The notes under the pieces: model-generated
What the model saw: the letters and a program-made list of their open reading frames with translations, nothing else
What the model was told of the DNA's origin: nothing
Database searches by the model: none
Shown here: positions 1 through 8,251 of the stretch, one piece after another
Numbering within the stretch: the stretch's first letter is position 1
Layout of the letters: the number at the start of each line of letters is the position of its first letter
NCBI RefSeq assembly: GCF_963664915.1
Contig: NZ_OY761810.1
Span: 758,661-822,660, forward strand
Source: an uncultured Caproiciproducens sp.
GTDB lineage: Bacteria; Bacillota; Clostridia; Oscillospirales; Acutalibacteraceae
DNA length: 64,000 bases
Reading direction: 5' to 3'
Position numbers and translations under genes: made by a program

Positions 1-15
1 CAATAAAATAAGATT

Positions 16-49
16 AGGGGCATTTCACACACCTGTGAAATGCCCCTAT
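16..49. terminator. perfect inverted repeat, probable terminator
   Basis: A 15-bp perfect stem (TAGGGGCATTTCACA and its complement) encloses a 4-base loop. It would fold in either direction. It lies beyond the 3' end of the recombinase remnant, so it may end leftward transcription. Confidence 0.5.
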
Positions 50-93
50 TTGCATATTATCGGTGCTTTATCGCTATTATACCGCTTTTATTC

Positions 94-255
94 CTATAAG
101 TCACCAAATTTTGCCATTAATATTTTCGGTTTTATATTTTCTCCAGCAAGCACACCGATTCGCAATGCTCTGTTCGTAGAGACACATAGACTATAGTTAG
201 CATATAAACTTCGCATAATTAGGGGTTGGATTGCTATATCATCTCTCTGCCACAT
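94..255 (-). CDS. possible small ORF, unknown
   Basis: A 53-codon reading frame begins with residues MWQRDDIAIQPLIMRSLYAN and ends at a TAG. No clear ribosome binding site precedes it and I do not recognise the product. It fills most of the 310 bases between the left edge and the recombinase fragment; the rest of that stretch shows only the hairpin at 16-49. It could be a chance frame or the tail of a decayed mobile-element gene. Confidence 0.2.
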   Translation of the reverse strand: MWQRDDIAIQPLIMRSLYANYSLCVSTNRALRIGVLAGENIKPKILMAKFGDL

Positions 256-310
256 AATTATGCCACAATCTGTAATTCGACACTATTATAAGCCTTTTTA
301 GGAAATATTT

Positions 311-1192
311 TCACAATATTGAACAAGTAATTTTCGTCCCAGCCAAAAAGATCACCGCGAGCTTTCCATCTGGTGTGACCTCGATATGGTCGAGGATTTG
401 AAGAGATAATTCATAATCAAACATCTCAATCCGGCCTACCTCTGAAAGCATCCGAATCATCTCGTTCGCCCGGTAACGCACCAGAATATCAAGACTTGTC
501 GTCGCGGTGCGATGAAAGCTGGCGACGTACCGCAGGCGGTGGCTAACAAGCAGGTTCCACGCTTTCACAAAAGCCTTCTCCGGCGCGTCGGCGGGAATCT
601 GAATATCTGTGCAGAGCATCTGCCGCTCGGCGGACATCTTGCGGTGTTTTGCCCGGTAGCGCGCCGCTCGGCTGTCCGTATCCTTGCTCCACAGCGCCAT
701 TGGCGGCGGCGTGAAGGTTCGCCCAGAAACCTCCGTTACGTGCTTGCCGCAGAAGCTGCTGCATCGCCAGTATTTCCGGTCTTCCTCACCGATCCGCTTT
801 GATTTCAAAAGCATATATGTAGACCCGCAGACCGAGCAAGTAATTCTTGCCGAAAGCGGGTTTTCTTTGTTATGGTTATGATACTTGCCGATGCGGTGGG
901 CATGGCAATACTGCTCTTGCCGCTCAAGTTCCAGCCGGACGCATTCCCATGTATCCTTATCTATAATTGCGGGATGGCTGTCCTCAATATAGTATTGTGG
1001 CAGCTCTCCATTGTTGTCCGCACGCTTTTTCGTCAGATGGTCTGTGTTATAGGTTTTCTGAAACAGCGTATCCCCCTTGAACTTTTCATTTGTGAGGATT
1101 TGTCTTACACTGCTCAGATTCCAGACGACATTTCCTTGTTCGGATAATATACCGTCTTCCGTAAGATGAGCTGCGATTGCCCCAAGCGTCAT
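311..1192 (-). CDS. large serine recombinase, C-terminal fragment
   Basis: This is the distal part of a large serine site-specific recombinase of the type that moves clostridial integrative elements. Residues 1-50 match the end of the Recombinase domain (TLGAIAAHL, VRQILTNEKFKGDTLFQ). A zinc ribbon follows with Cys119, Cys122, Cys144 and Cys148. The N-terminal resolvase domain with its catalytic serine is absent, so the product cannot catalyse strand exchange. The apparent start codon lies inside an RHS-core remnant: the bases TATGACGCTTGGGG belong to the RHS motif EYTYDAWG. The reading frame is therefore a fusion joint, not a real start. It marks a deletion or recombination between an rhs orphan and a recombinase gene. 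Confidence 0.75.
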   Translation of the reverse strand: MTLGAIAAHLTEDGILSEQGNVVWNLSSVRQILTNEKFKGDTLFQKTYNTDHLTKKRADNNGELPQYYIEDSHPAIIDKDTWECVRLELERQEQYCHAHRIGKYHNHNKENPLSARITCSVCGSTYMLLKSKRIGEEDRKYWRCSSFCGKHVTEVSGRTFTPPPMALWSKDTDSRAARYRAKHRKMSAERQMLCTDIQIPADAPEKAFVKAWNLLVSHRLRYVASFHRTATTSLDILVRYRANEMIRMLSEVGRIEMFDYELSLQILDHIEVTPDGKLAVIFLAGTKITCSIL

Positions 1193-1345
1193 AGGTGTAT
1201 TCCACGACGGTATGCAGTTGCTGTCAGTAATGCCGGTTACGTCACCCTGAGCATTTGTCGTGTAGTAATAGGCTGTGCCATTGCAAGTGAAGCCTACCCG
1301 TGTGCTGTCGCTTACAATGCCATCATCGGAAAATCATTAGAATCT
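1178..1345 (-). pseudogene. RHS core remnant
   Basis: Minus-strand translation gives pieces of the RHS core seen elsewhere in this locus (DSTRVGFTCNGTAYYYT, NAQGDVTGITDSN). A one-base deletion after DSN shifts the frame before EYTYDAWG. The sequence then runs straight into the recombinase fragment. It is what is left of a further orphan rhs cassette. Confidence 0.7.
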
Positions 1346-1346
1346 C

Positions 1347-1841
1347 TTAAGACAATAACGATATAAAAGAGATGAATACTGCCCAATCGACTATTGTTAT
1401 AAAAAAGTAAATGAACAATTTTATGCCCGTTTTCATTTTAGGTAATATTGCTACTCTTAAGATTGCTATTGCTCCCGCAACTCCTAAGAGAGCAGGTATT
1501 GCACCACCAAGAGCGACGATAGGGATCAGCGCACATGCTACAACAAAAATCCAAACCCACCCTGGAATGCTTTTTAATGGCATATACGCTTTCCTACTGC
1601 TTAGATATTTTCCATCGATTGCAATATCCACCTTATTGCCGATTAAGACAAATCGAGCTTCTTTGCCACCAAAGTTTATCGGTTGATCCAATCCGGCAAA
1701 ACTTTGGAAAGGTTTACGATCTAATTTGATTTCTTCTCCATTTACGGTTAGCTTGTGTTTTCCTGACCACTGGTTAGGAATAAACGAAATCTGATATGAC
1801 TTATTGTCCACAATGTATGACCAGTTTTGAGCTTTTGGCAT
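1347..1841 (-). CDS. putative membrane immunity protein of RHS array
   Basis: The 164-aa product has an N-terminal beta-rich part of about 95 residues (VDNKSYQISFIPNQWSGKHK, VNGEEIKL) and then two hydrophobic segments (about residues 95-130 and 140-160). It is preceded by a terminator hairpin and followed by an RHS-core remnant, so it sits where immunity genes sit in this array. I do not recognise the family. The immunity role is inferred only from position. Confidence 0.5.
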   Translation of the reverse strand: MPKAQNWSYIVDNKSYQISFIPNQWSGKHKLTVNGEEIKLDRKPFQSFAGLDQPINFGGKEARFVLIGNKVDIAIDGKYLSSRKAYMPLKSIPGWVWIFVVACALIPIVALGGAIPALLGVAGAIAILRVAILPKMKTGIKLFIYFFITIVDWAVFISFISLLS

Positions 1842-1880
1842 GCTATTTCAACTCCATAATTTTATTTTAGATACTACACA

Positions 1881-1914
1881 AATAGACTCAATGCAAGACA
1901 CATTGAGTCTATTT
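1881..1914 (-). terminator. cassette-separating hairpin
   Basis: AATAGACTCAATG pairs with its complement across a short loop. It lies between the immunity gene ending at 1939 and the next gene. The T-tract is short. Confidence 0.5.
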
Positions 1915-1938
1915 GCTAATATATTAGCCTAGGTAGAA

Positions 1939-2352
1939 CTATTTTTTCTTTCTCTTTTTTACCCACCTTTCAACTTTATAATAAGTTTGGCCATTTTTAC
2001 GCCTCCCATAAAAACAGGTGTCTAAAATAAATGTTATACCATAATCGATACAAACCATTGTTATGAAAGCGAGGTGAACAAAATCAGCATTATTGAGAGT
2101 ATAAAACAATATAGCCAAAATAAAAATTACAAAATTTAAAATAATAAATATAAAATAAAAATAAATTAGAAATTGGGGGATTTCATTTCTATAACGACTA
2201 TATAGCAGCCACTCTTTAAATGTTTGATCTTTTTTTCTTTTCTTTTTCGCGCTGCTATTTAGTTGATAGTGGATTATACTTACGTATAACCAACGAAGGA
2301 GAAAAAAAGCCAATAAGAAAACAAGTGGCATTACAAGTATATCGCCTAACAT
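1939..2352 (-). CDS. putative membrane immunity protein for the 2355-3776 toxin tip
   Basis: A small protein of about 137 aa with three or more hydrophobic segments (VMPLVFLLAFFLLRWLYV, FLIYFYFIFIILNFVIF, and a third near residues 95-115) and a basic tail (KVERWVKKRKKK). The upstream rhs orphan ends at 2355, so the two are practically contiguous. I chose the ATG at 2352 because AGGA lies eight bases before it; an in-frame ATG at 2361 overlaps the rhs stop. Its place after a C-terminal toxin tip is typical of a cognate immunity gene. The family is unknown. Confidence 0.55.
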   Translation of the reverse strand: MLGDILVMPLVFLLAFFLLRWLYVSIIHYQLNSSAKKKRKKDQTFKEWLLYSRYRNEIPQFLIYFYFIFIILNFVIFILAILFYTLNNADFVHLAFITMVCIDYGITFILDTCFYGRRKNGQTYYKVERWVKKRKKK

Positions 2353-2354
2353 AA

Positions 2355-3776
2355 TTACCATCCTAGCATAGATTGATATTGTTGCTTTACCTTGTCAGAA
2401 GTTGATATGGAGCTCATCGACGACATGATAAGATCTTTCTTAAAGCTCGCTCTTAGATCTGTATAAAAGTAATTCGAGCTTTTCGCGTAATAACTGGCAA
2501 CTTTAGGCAAGTTTTTAACAGCAGCTTTTACGCCGCTATGTTCTAAAGTATTAACCGTTCGTTTTACTGTTTGCTTTCCTAGATTCATTAAGTTTTTGGA
2601 ACCTTTTCCAGCGCCGCCAAGCGCACCGGAAGCGCCGCCGACTACCCCATCAAGGGCCATATCTCCAGCATTAAAATTAGATAAGCCTTTGTTGCTTACA
2701 ATTTGATTGGCAGCATTTCCAGCCATTGAAATTGCTGCATTTCCTGCAATGATTCCTACCAGACCCACACCCGATGCTGCCAACACTCCGCTCAGAGCGC
2801 CCGTTCCCATCGCTATCAACAGTCCGTCATCCCAGCTTTTACCTGTAACCTTATTGGAAATAATCTGACTTACTCCGCCTATAAGCGCTCCAATAGCAGC
2901 ACCTGCAATTAGATGCCAGAATCCACCTTCATCATCTGCACGATTGACGGGATCATTATCACAATAACTAAAAAGATTTTTGTCAGTTGCGGAAGTCGGA
3001 CTTGCGGTTAAGGTGTCAAGGCTGTCCGCATTTATCATACGACCCGTCTGCGGGTCATAATATCTGCTGTTGAGGTAGTAAAGGCCTGTTTCAATATCAT
3101 AATAGTAACCACGATAGAGGAACGGATTTTGTACGCCGATAGTATCAGCCATTGTACCTGTGGTGCTTAAAAGCTTGCCCCACGCGTCATAGGTGTATTC
3201 CACAACTGTGTTGTAGTCGCTGTCAGCAATGCCGGTCACATCACCCTGTGCATTCTTTGTGTAATAGTAGGCTGTTCCGTTGTAGGTAAAACCTACTCTT
3301 GTGCCGTCGCTTTCATACAGGAACCAAAGCACATCACTGCCGGTTTGCTGGGCAAGAATTGTACTGCCGTCGAGGAAATAATTTTTGGTTACGTCATTAA
3401 CGGTTTTGCTCGTGCGAATCCCGTCATCGTTGTAAGTATAGCTCAGGTCTTTGCCGTTTGCAACGGCTGTTTTTAACTGATGGCCTTCCCAAGTGAAGTT
3501 CATTCCGTCTCGGTAGGTAAGCGGGTTCCCGATTGTGTCATAGGTGATGTTCTGCCCGTCGTAGCTGGTCAGCAAATCCTTCCAGTTTGTATTGCTATAG
3601 TAATAAACAATGCTGTCGGTCGCCGTTCCCAGCGTGCCTGTCGTGTAGGCATAAGTTTTCACCGCCGTAGTGTTCCCCCAATTCATCAGACAGAAAAGGC
3701 TGCCACATAACAATCCTAAAATTGTTTTGGACAGCCTTTTTTGCTTGATATTATGGGATTTTATTAATGGAAACAA
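2355..3776 (-). CDS. RHS orphan module: partial core plus C-terminal toxin tip
   Basis: Residues 43-250 are RHS core (YD-type repeats, then LNSRYYDPQTGRMINADSLD). The tip starts after the conserved DPVNRADDEGG and is rich in glycine-zipper hydrophobic helices (GAAIGALIGG, GAGSGVLAASGVGLVG-like stretches), ending in a roughly 100-residue soluble tail. The tip has no family I recognise. The first 35 residues resemble a signal peptide but are a read-through of the terminator hairpin at 3691-3740, so there is probably no true start and the module is silent unless recombined into the full rhs gene. This orphan keeps more core (from TYAYTTGTLGTATDS) than the others. Confidence 0.75.
   Translation of the reverse strand: MFPLIKSHNIKQKRLSKTILGLLCGSLFCLMNWGNTTAVKTYAYTTGTLGTATDSIVYYYSNTNWKDLLTSYDGQNITYDTIGNPLTYRDGMNFTWEGHQLKTAVANGKDLSYTYNDDGIRTSKTVNDVTKNYFLDGSTILAQQTGSDVLWFLYESDGTRVGFTYNGTAYYYTKNAQGDVTGIADSDYNTVVEYTYDAWGKLLSTTGTMADTIGVQNPFLYRGYYYDIETGLYYLNSRYYDPQTGRMINADSLDTLTASPTSATDKNLFSYCDNDPVNRADDEGGFWHLIAGAAIGALIGGVSQIISNKVTGKSWDDGLLIAMGTGALSGVLAASGVGLVGIIAGNAAISMAGNAANQIVSNKGLSNFNAGDMALDGVVGGASGALGGAGKGSKNLMNLGKQTVKRTVNTLEHSGVKAAVKNLPKVASYYAKSSNYFYTDLRASFKKDLIMSSMSSISTSDKVKQQYQSMLGW
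3691..3740 (-). terminator. terminator ahead of RHS orphan
   Basis: On the minus strand AAGGCTG... pairs with ...CAGCCTT around an inner AAACAAT/ATTGTT stem, followed by TTTTCTG. It ends the preceding immunity gene (3751-4149) and is fused directly to the next RHS core piece. Confidence 0.7.
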
Positions 3777-4149
3777 CGACCACTATGATACAAATCAGTA
3801 TCAAAATTCCACAAGCCAATAATAGCTTGCGTAAAAATTGGTTACGTAATACCTTGGGCAAGCCTGCCTTGATAATAAAAGCTAAAAATAATATAAATGA
3901 AATTATAGATAATATGTTGACAATACGTTCTGCAAACATGAAAATTTGGAATTCCTTTATTGTTCTGTCCACTAAGAATAATAATGTGGAAATCATACCG
4001 AAATAAAGGATAAGCTTTACCCAGATATCTCTAAAAAGATACAAATTTCGAACTCTATAATTCCGATATCTTATTAAGCAATACAAAAAACCTGCAATCA
4101 TCAAAAGCAGTACGGTTGCATCAACTGGATATGACGTAGAGTCTGCCAT
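3751..4149 (-). CDS. putative four-helix membrane immunity protein (copy 1)
   Basis: A 132-aa protein with about four membrane segments (ATVLLLMIAGFLYCLI, LILYFGMISTLLFLV, IVNILSIISFILFLAFII, LLLACGILILICIIVVVV). It is nearly identical to 9441-9839 except for the last 20 residues, and is a divergent paralogue of 7016-7396. It follows a toxin tip made of hydrophobic glycine-rich helices, which fits a membrane-acting toxin paired with a membrane immunity protein. This is inference; the family is not one I can name. Confidence 0.6.
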   Translation of the reverse strand: MADSTSYPVDATVLLLMIAGFLYCLIRYRNYRVRNLYLFRDIWVKLILYFGMISTLLFLVDRTIKEFQIFMFAERIVNILSIISFILFLAFIIKAGLPKVLRNQFLRKLLLACGILILICIIVVVVSINKIP

Positions 4150-4169
4150 AATTTAAAAGTAGACCTCCA

Positions 4170-5291
4170 TTAAGTCAAATACTCTTCTTTTAGTTGTTTG
4201 TTGATCTGCGATATGCCATAACTAATACCCAAAGAGGCTACAAAAACTACTGCGACAGGCAAACCAAACGAGCCCAAGAAGGCTCCAACGGCGAAAGAAG
4301 CCACAAACGCCCCAGTATCAATGCCAATAGCCGCTTGGAGGTTTCCGCCGGAATAGGATTGCGTGTCATTGTAAATATCGCCTGCCAGCAAAGCTGCCGA
4401 TAAAACGCCAATTTTGGAAATTTTCTTAACTGACTTTATTGCCGCGGCACTGCTTTTGGGAACGGTAACCCTTACATGAGTATTTCGTGCATTTACTAAC
4501 GTCGATGGTTTCCAATATGATTCTGTGGTTTTAACTACGGCTGCGGCTTTTTCTGCTGCTGTATCAATCCCCGATACCACCGCGTTTCCCACAAAAGCAC
4601 CTGTAACGCTTGATGCAACCCAAGTCTTAATAGATGCTGCGGTTGTGCTTACCCAGTTGGAAACCGTTGATGCCGCATTGCTAATCCAGTTCCCGATCTC
4701 TTTCCAAAACAGACCGCCAAGGTCAGAGTGGTTTACAGGGTTGTTGCCGCAGTATGCAAACAAATTATAGTCCCTGATATCCTGATTTGCTCCGATCTGT
4801 GCGTCCGCATTCAAAAATCTCCCGGTCTGTGGGTCATAGTACCTACTGTTGAGGCAATACAGCCCAGTTTCGGAATCATAGCAGTAGCTCCTGTAGCGGA
4901 ACGGGTTCTTTTGGCCAACCGTGTCTGCCAGTGAGCCTGTCGTGCTAAGAAGCTTGCCCCAAGCATCATAGGCGTATTCGACTACCAAATTGACATTGAC
5001 ATCGACGATGCCGGTCACATCGCCCTGAACATTTTTCGTGTAATAATAGGCTGTGCCGTTATAGGTAAATCCAACTAAAGTTCTGTCACTTTCGTACAGG
5101 AACCAAAGAATGTCATTGCTGGTCTGCTGAGCCATAATCACACTGCCGTCAAGGAAGTGATTTGTGGTTACGAAGTCAGCAGTTTTGCTCGTACGAATCC
5201 CGTTGCTGTTGTAAGTATAGTTCAGGTTTTTGCCGTTTGCAACTTTTAACATGACTGGAAAAAGAGTCCAGTGAAATATCACCGAACTCAC
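4170..5291 (-). CDS. RHS orphan module with membrane-type toxin tip (copy 1)
   Basis: Partial RHS core ends at LNSRYYDPQTGRFLNADAQ; the tip runs from FWKEIGNWISNAASTVSNWV to the end. The tip has an N-terminal amphipathic alanine/serine-rich part, a basic middle (KKISKIGVLSAALLAGDI) and a long C-terminal hydrophobic stretch (GAFVASFAVGAFLGSFGLPV). A pore-forming action is plausible but not proven. The tip is nearly identical to that of 9860-11008, whereas the first 45 residues of core follow a different RHS variant (KVANGKNLNYTYNSNGIRTS), so the module is a mosaic. Residues 1-14 are translated terminator, so there is no credible start. Confidence 0.75.
   Translation of the reverse strand: MSSVIFHWTLFPVMLKVANGKNLNYTYNSNGIRTSKTADFVTTNHFLDGSVIMAQQTSNDILWFLYESDRTLVGFTYNGTAYYYTKNVQGDVTGIVDVNVNLVVEYAYDAWGKLLSTTGSLADTVGQKNPFRYRSYCYDSETGLYCLNSRYYDPQTGRFLNADAQIGANQDIRDYNLFAYCGNNPVNHSDLGGLFWKEIGNWISNAASTVSNWVSTTAASIKTWVASSVTGAFVGNAVVSGIDTAAEKAAAVVKTTESYWKPSTLVNARNTHVRVTVPKSSAAAIKSVKKISKIGVLSAALLAGDIYNDTQSYSGGNLQAAIGIDTGAFVASFAVGAFLGSFGLPVAVVFVASLGISYGISQINKQLKEEYLT
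5259..5289 (-). terminator. terminator ahead of RHS orphan
   Basis: On the minus strand GAGTTCGGTGA pairs along 11 positions with TCACTGGACTC, followed by TTTTT. It ends the gene at 5304-5756. Confidence 0.8.
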
Positions 5292-5303
5292 ATAATCAGA
5301 ATT

Positions 5304-5756
5304 TTATAAATCTTCTCCCATCACTTCTTTATCTGTACAATATCCAATAAAATTGACTAATTTATCAGAATATTTCACCATTATAATGTATTTCCTCTTG
5401 GTGGCTGGAACCCATTGAACGATTTTAGAATCAAATGGCTTTAACATAAAGTATATGAATTTGTATGGAATGGTAATATCATAATTTGTATGAACTTGTA
5501 TCCGATATATATCCCCCCAAGCAATTTTTCTAAATGTAATGAACCAAAAACATTTTTTGATACCTTGTTTATCAAATCTTATTGTCTGGCAAGCAAAGGG
5601 TAAACAAGGTACTAAAAATATTCCAAGTAAAATATAAAGATTTATCCCAGCCCAAATTGATTGCTCATGTATACTCACAATAACTGCACTGACTAGTAAT
5701 GCTAGATTTAAAAAGAGAACACTAAAATACGCAAAAGGGAACCATATGATTTTCAT
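5304..5756 (-). CDS. putative immunity protein, two TM helices plus PH-like domain
   Basis: About 150 aa with two N-terminal membrane helices (FPFAYFSVLFLNLALLVSAV, AGINLYILLGIFLVPCLPF) and then a beta-rich domain (TIRFDKQGIKKCFWFITFRK, IAWGDIYRIQV) that resembles bacterial PH-like domains of YdbT/bPH type. I prefer the ATG at 5756, which has AAGGAA eight bases upstream, over the ATG at 5774 that overlaps the end of the rhs orphan. A terminator follows at 5259-5289. Position after a toxin tip suggests immunity. Confidence 0.55.
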   Translation of the reverse strand: MKIIWFPFAYFSVLFLNLALLVSAVIVSIHEQSIWAGINLYILLGIFLVPCLPFACQTIRFDKQGIKKCFWFITFRKIAWGDIYRIQVHTNYDITIPYKFIYFMLKPFDSKIVQWVPATKRKYIIMVKYSDKLVNFIGYCTDKEVMGEDL

Positions 5757-5760
5757 TGTT

Positions 5761-6885
5761 TTAATTTCCTTCATTGATTTGCTGCAAAATAAAATCAGTT
5801 ACAGATTGCTTAAGGCCCAAATATTTTGTCATTATTAAAGACGCTAAATTTTCATCAAAGTTCTTGGTGAGTGGCGATCTTAAACTATTTATTAAGCTTC
5901 GCCATATAGAAGAGTTCCTAATAGTATTTACACTTAACGCCTTAGCAGCTCCTAGTGATAAAGTGTTAAAAGCAGCCCCTATTATAGCGGATACAGCATA
6001 GCTTTTATAATCATTCGCGGTCAATTTTCCTATGTCAAAACTTTTATCTGTCCAACTACGATAAATTATACTCTGAGCTACAGATCCAGCTGCCCCCGCT
6101 AATGGTGCAAATAGAGAGCCAAAACCACCTGTAGCTACGGCAAGATCAACACCTAGTCCTGAAATTAATCCTCCCACAGCGCCGGATACTGCACCTGCAG
6201 CAGCATTTCCGCCAGTGACTTTGGCCATTATCCAGCCAACACCACCGCCAACTAAACCGCCAATTATCGCATTGATGAAATCACCGTTGGGATCTTTATA
6301 GATGACTGGATTATTTGCACAATAGACAAATAAATTAGTGCCGATTACTCCTGCATTGGTATCAATTTGTCCATCTGCACTGATAAATCTCCCGGTCTGT
6401 GGGTCATAGTACCTACTGTTGAGGCAATACAGCCCAGTTTCGGAATCATAGCAGTAGCTCCTGTAGCGGAACGGGTTCTTTTGGCCAACCGTGTCTGCCA
6501 GTGAGCCTGTCGTGCTAAGAAGCTTGCCCCAAGCATCATAGGCGTATTCGACTACCAAATTGACATTGACATCGACGATGCCGGTCACATCGCCCTGAAC
6601 ATTTTTCGTGTAATAATAGGCTGTGCCGTTATAGGTTAACCCAACTAAAGTTCTGTCGCTTTCGTACAGGAACCAAAGAATGTCATTGCCAGTCTGCTGA
6701 GCCATGATCACACTGCCGTCGAGGGAGTAATTTTTCGTTACGCCGTTAATGGTTTTGCCGGTCCGAATTCCATTGCTGTCATAAGTATATTTTATATTTT
6801 GACTGTTTACAATGGAAGCTTTTAACTGTCGACCTTTCCAAGTGAAGCTCATGCTGTCTCGGTAGGTAAGCGGGTTCCCGACCAC
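5761..6885 (-). CDS. RHS orphan module, glycine-zipper toxin tip
   Basis: The core part starts at GNPLTYRDSMSFTWKGRQLK and ends at LNSRYYDPQTGRFISADGQ. The tip begins after NPVIYKDPNGDF. It opens with glycine-rich helices (AIIGGLVGGGVGWIMAKVTG, GAVSGAVGGLISGLGVDLAV) and ends in about 100 mostly soluble residues (WTDKSFDIGKLTANDYKSYA onward). This resembles the translocation region plus toxin layout of other RHS tips; the toxin activity is not recognisable. The frame emerges from the terminator at 6895-6925 with no proper start. Confidence 0.75.
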   Translation of the reverse strand: MVGNPLTYRDSMSFTWKGRQLKASIVNSQNIKYTYDSNGIRTGKTINGVTKNYSLDGSVIMAQQTGNDILWFLYESDRTLVGLTYNGTAYYYTKNVQGDVTGIVDVNVNLVVEYAYDAWGKLLSTTGSLADTVGQKNPFRYRSYCYDSETGLYCLNSRYYDPQTGRFISADGQIDTNAGVIGTNLFVYCANNPVIYKDPNGDFINAIIGGLVGGGVGWIMAKVTGGNAAAGAVSGAVGGLISGLGVDLAVATGGFGSLFAPLAGAAGSVAQSIIYRSWTDKSFDIGKLTANDYKSYAVSAIIGAAFNTLSLGAAKALSVNTIRNSSIWRSLINSLRSPLTKNFDENLASLIMTKYLGLKQSVTDFILQQINEGN

Positions 6886-6894
6886 TATTAAAGG

Positions 6895-6925
6895 GAAAAA
6901 GCCCAGTGAACAATCACCGGGCTCA
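6895..6925 (-). terminator. terminator ahead of RHS orphan
   Basis: On the minus strand AGCCCGGTGA pairs with TCACTGGGCT and is followed by TTTTTCCC. It lies between the immunity gene ending at 7016 and the next core fragment. Confidence 0.8.
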
Positions 6926-7015
6926 TCGCTAAAAAGTCCTATTGAGTTTTTTCGATTATTTCTTTATCCCTACAAGATTTGATGCGACGATGTTTGATAA
7001 AACTATTGCTCATAG

Positions 7016-7396
7016 TTAATGTAAATTATGTAGAGTCCATACTACAAATATAATACAGATTAGTAATAAAATTGCGCATACAAGTATTAACTTGCAGAAA
7101 AACGGATTTCGTAGTGCTTTTGGTAGACATACTTTAAAAATAATTGCCACAAGTGAAACTCCTGTAATGGCCGTCAAGATATCTACTGTCTGCTTCACAA
7201 ATAAAAAAATTTGAAATTCCTTTATTGTGTAACCTAATAATAGAAACAATGACGAACTTGCACCTAAACAGAAGATCAGCTTATACCAGATATCGTAGTT
7301 TTTATGGTATCTAATGAAATAGTACAACATCACTATAAAGCAAAAAGAAAGTGAAACTGCCTTGATTGGATAGGGCAAATAGCTGGGTATATACAT
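7016..7396 (-). CDS. putative membrane immunity protein, divergent paralogue
   Basis: A 126-aa membrane protein with about four hydrophobic helices. It shares TIKEFQIF, LPKALRNPF and the overall layout with the two copies at 3751-4149 and 9441-9839, but is clearly diverged. The ATG at 7396 has GGGGGAG ten bases upstream. Only the last few residues of a toxin tip remain in front of it, so the partner toxin has been lost while the immunity gene survives. Confidence 0.6.
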   Translation of the reverse strand: MYIPSYLPYPIKAVSLSFCFIVMLYYFIRYHKNYDIWYKLIFCLGASSSLFLLLGYTIKEFQIFLFVKQTVDILTAITGVSLVAIIFKVCLPKALRNPFFCKLILVCAILLLICIIFVVWTLHNLH

Positions 7397-7420
7397 TAAA
7401 AAACTCCCCCGATTAATTCA

Positions 7421-7500
7421 AATACTCTTCTTTGATCTTTTTACTGCCTTGTGCTATGAGATATCCGGCAGCCAAAGTAATTCACCACCACAAAATAGGC
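7421..7500 (-). pseudogene. remnant of the membrane-type RHS tip
   Basis: Minus-strand translation in one frame gives TLAAGYLIAQGSKKIKEEYL-N-stop, which aligns with the last residues of the tip at 4170-5291 (ASLGISYGISQINKQLKEEYL-T). Everything upstream of this is missing. It abuts the immunity gene at 7016-7396. Confidence 0.65.
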
Positions 7501-7540
7501 TACCGCACGACGATCTCTAAATCGCTTTGCGGCAGTCTCC
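7495..7540 (-). terminator. probable terminator hairpin
   Basis: CTGCCGCA pairs with TGCGGTAG around an AAGCGAT/ATCGTCG inner stem. The same CCCATAATATCAAGCAAA lead-in also precedes the terminator at 3691-3740, so the two are related copies. It lies downstream of the gene ending at 7618. Confidence 0.5.
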
Positions 7541-7617
7541 TTTGCTTGATATTATGGGATTTCTTTTTAAAGACTCACTAGATACAATGGCCATTATGGC
7601 GTCAAGTCAGTCATAAT

Positions 7618-8235
7618 TTACCTTGCGTTAATATGTATGATTTCTCCATCAATTGTTAGTTCATAATCTTGCCCGATATTATAGACATACGAATAATAAG
7701 TTGTACTTGGATCTATAGATGACTTATTTTTCTGAAATAATGAATTCCTATTGTCTGAAATATTAATTGGGTTCTTCGAAAAAAAGTTATGTATAACAAC
7801 ATAATAATCATTCGTATGTTTACACTCATAGACTCTAATCATATGAATCTTTTCGTCACCATTCTGCCACGTCTTAGCAAATACTTCCTCATATGATAGG
7901 TAAGTTCCGATTTTCCAGCCATTTTTAGCTTTCGGGATGACAGAGTAAGATTCCGATCCTCTATAAGAATATAGAATCAGAGCGGAATCTTTCCCTTCAA
8001 TAACCGTACCCATATTACCCATAATCGAATAGTTAAAAACATTTTGCGGGGATGAAAAAGTTATGAAGAGATTTTCAACAGGCATTAAGGATGACATTGA
8101 ACAGAGGGCCATTGCAACCACAAAAGAAAACGCGATTACTGTTCCTCTTAAGATTTTCTTTTTCCTTTTGTAGAGGATCAAAAATACTAGAAAAAATAAT
8201 ATGAAAATAAATATTCTAACGATACTATACCACAA
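7618..8235 (-). CDS. putative membrane-anchored immunity protein
   Basis: About 205 aa with two N-terminal membrane helices (YSIVRIFIFILFFLVFLILY and VIAFSFVVAMALCSM) and a roughly 140-residue extracytoplasmic part with many aromatic and beta-prone segments. I chose the TTG at 8235 (GGGAG 11 bases upstream), because in-frame codons further upstream lie inside the rhs orphan that ends at 8252. It follows that orphan directly and is likely its immunity partner. The family is not recognised. Confidence 0.5.
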   Translation of the reverse strand: MWYSIVRIFIFILFFLVFLILYKRKKKILRGTVIAFSFVVAMALCSMSSLMPVENLFITFSSPQNVFNYSIMGNMGTVIEGKDSALILYSYRGSESYSVIPKAKNGWKIGTYLSYEEVFAKTWQNGDEKIHMIRVYECKHTNDYYVVIHNFFSKNPINISDNRNSLFQKNKSSIDPSTTYYSYVYNIGQDYELTIDGEIIHINAR

Positions 8236-8251
8236 TTTTATTGTATCTCCC

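Noticed and set aside
2355-3776. Signal peptide at the start of the RHS orphan (LSKTILGLLCGSLFCL)
   Set aside because: These residues come from a terminator hairpin and its T-tract, and no ribosome site precedes them.
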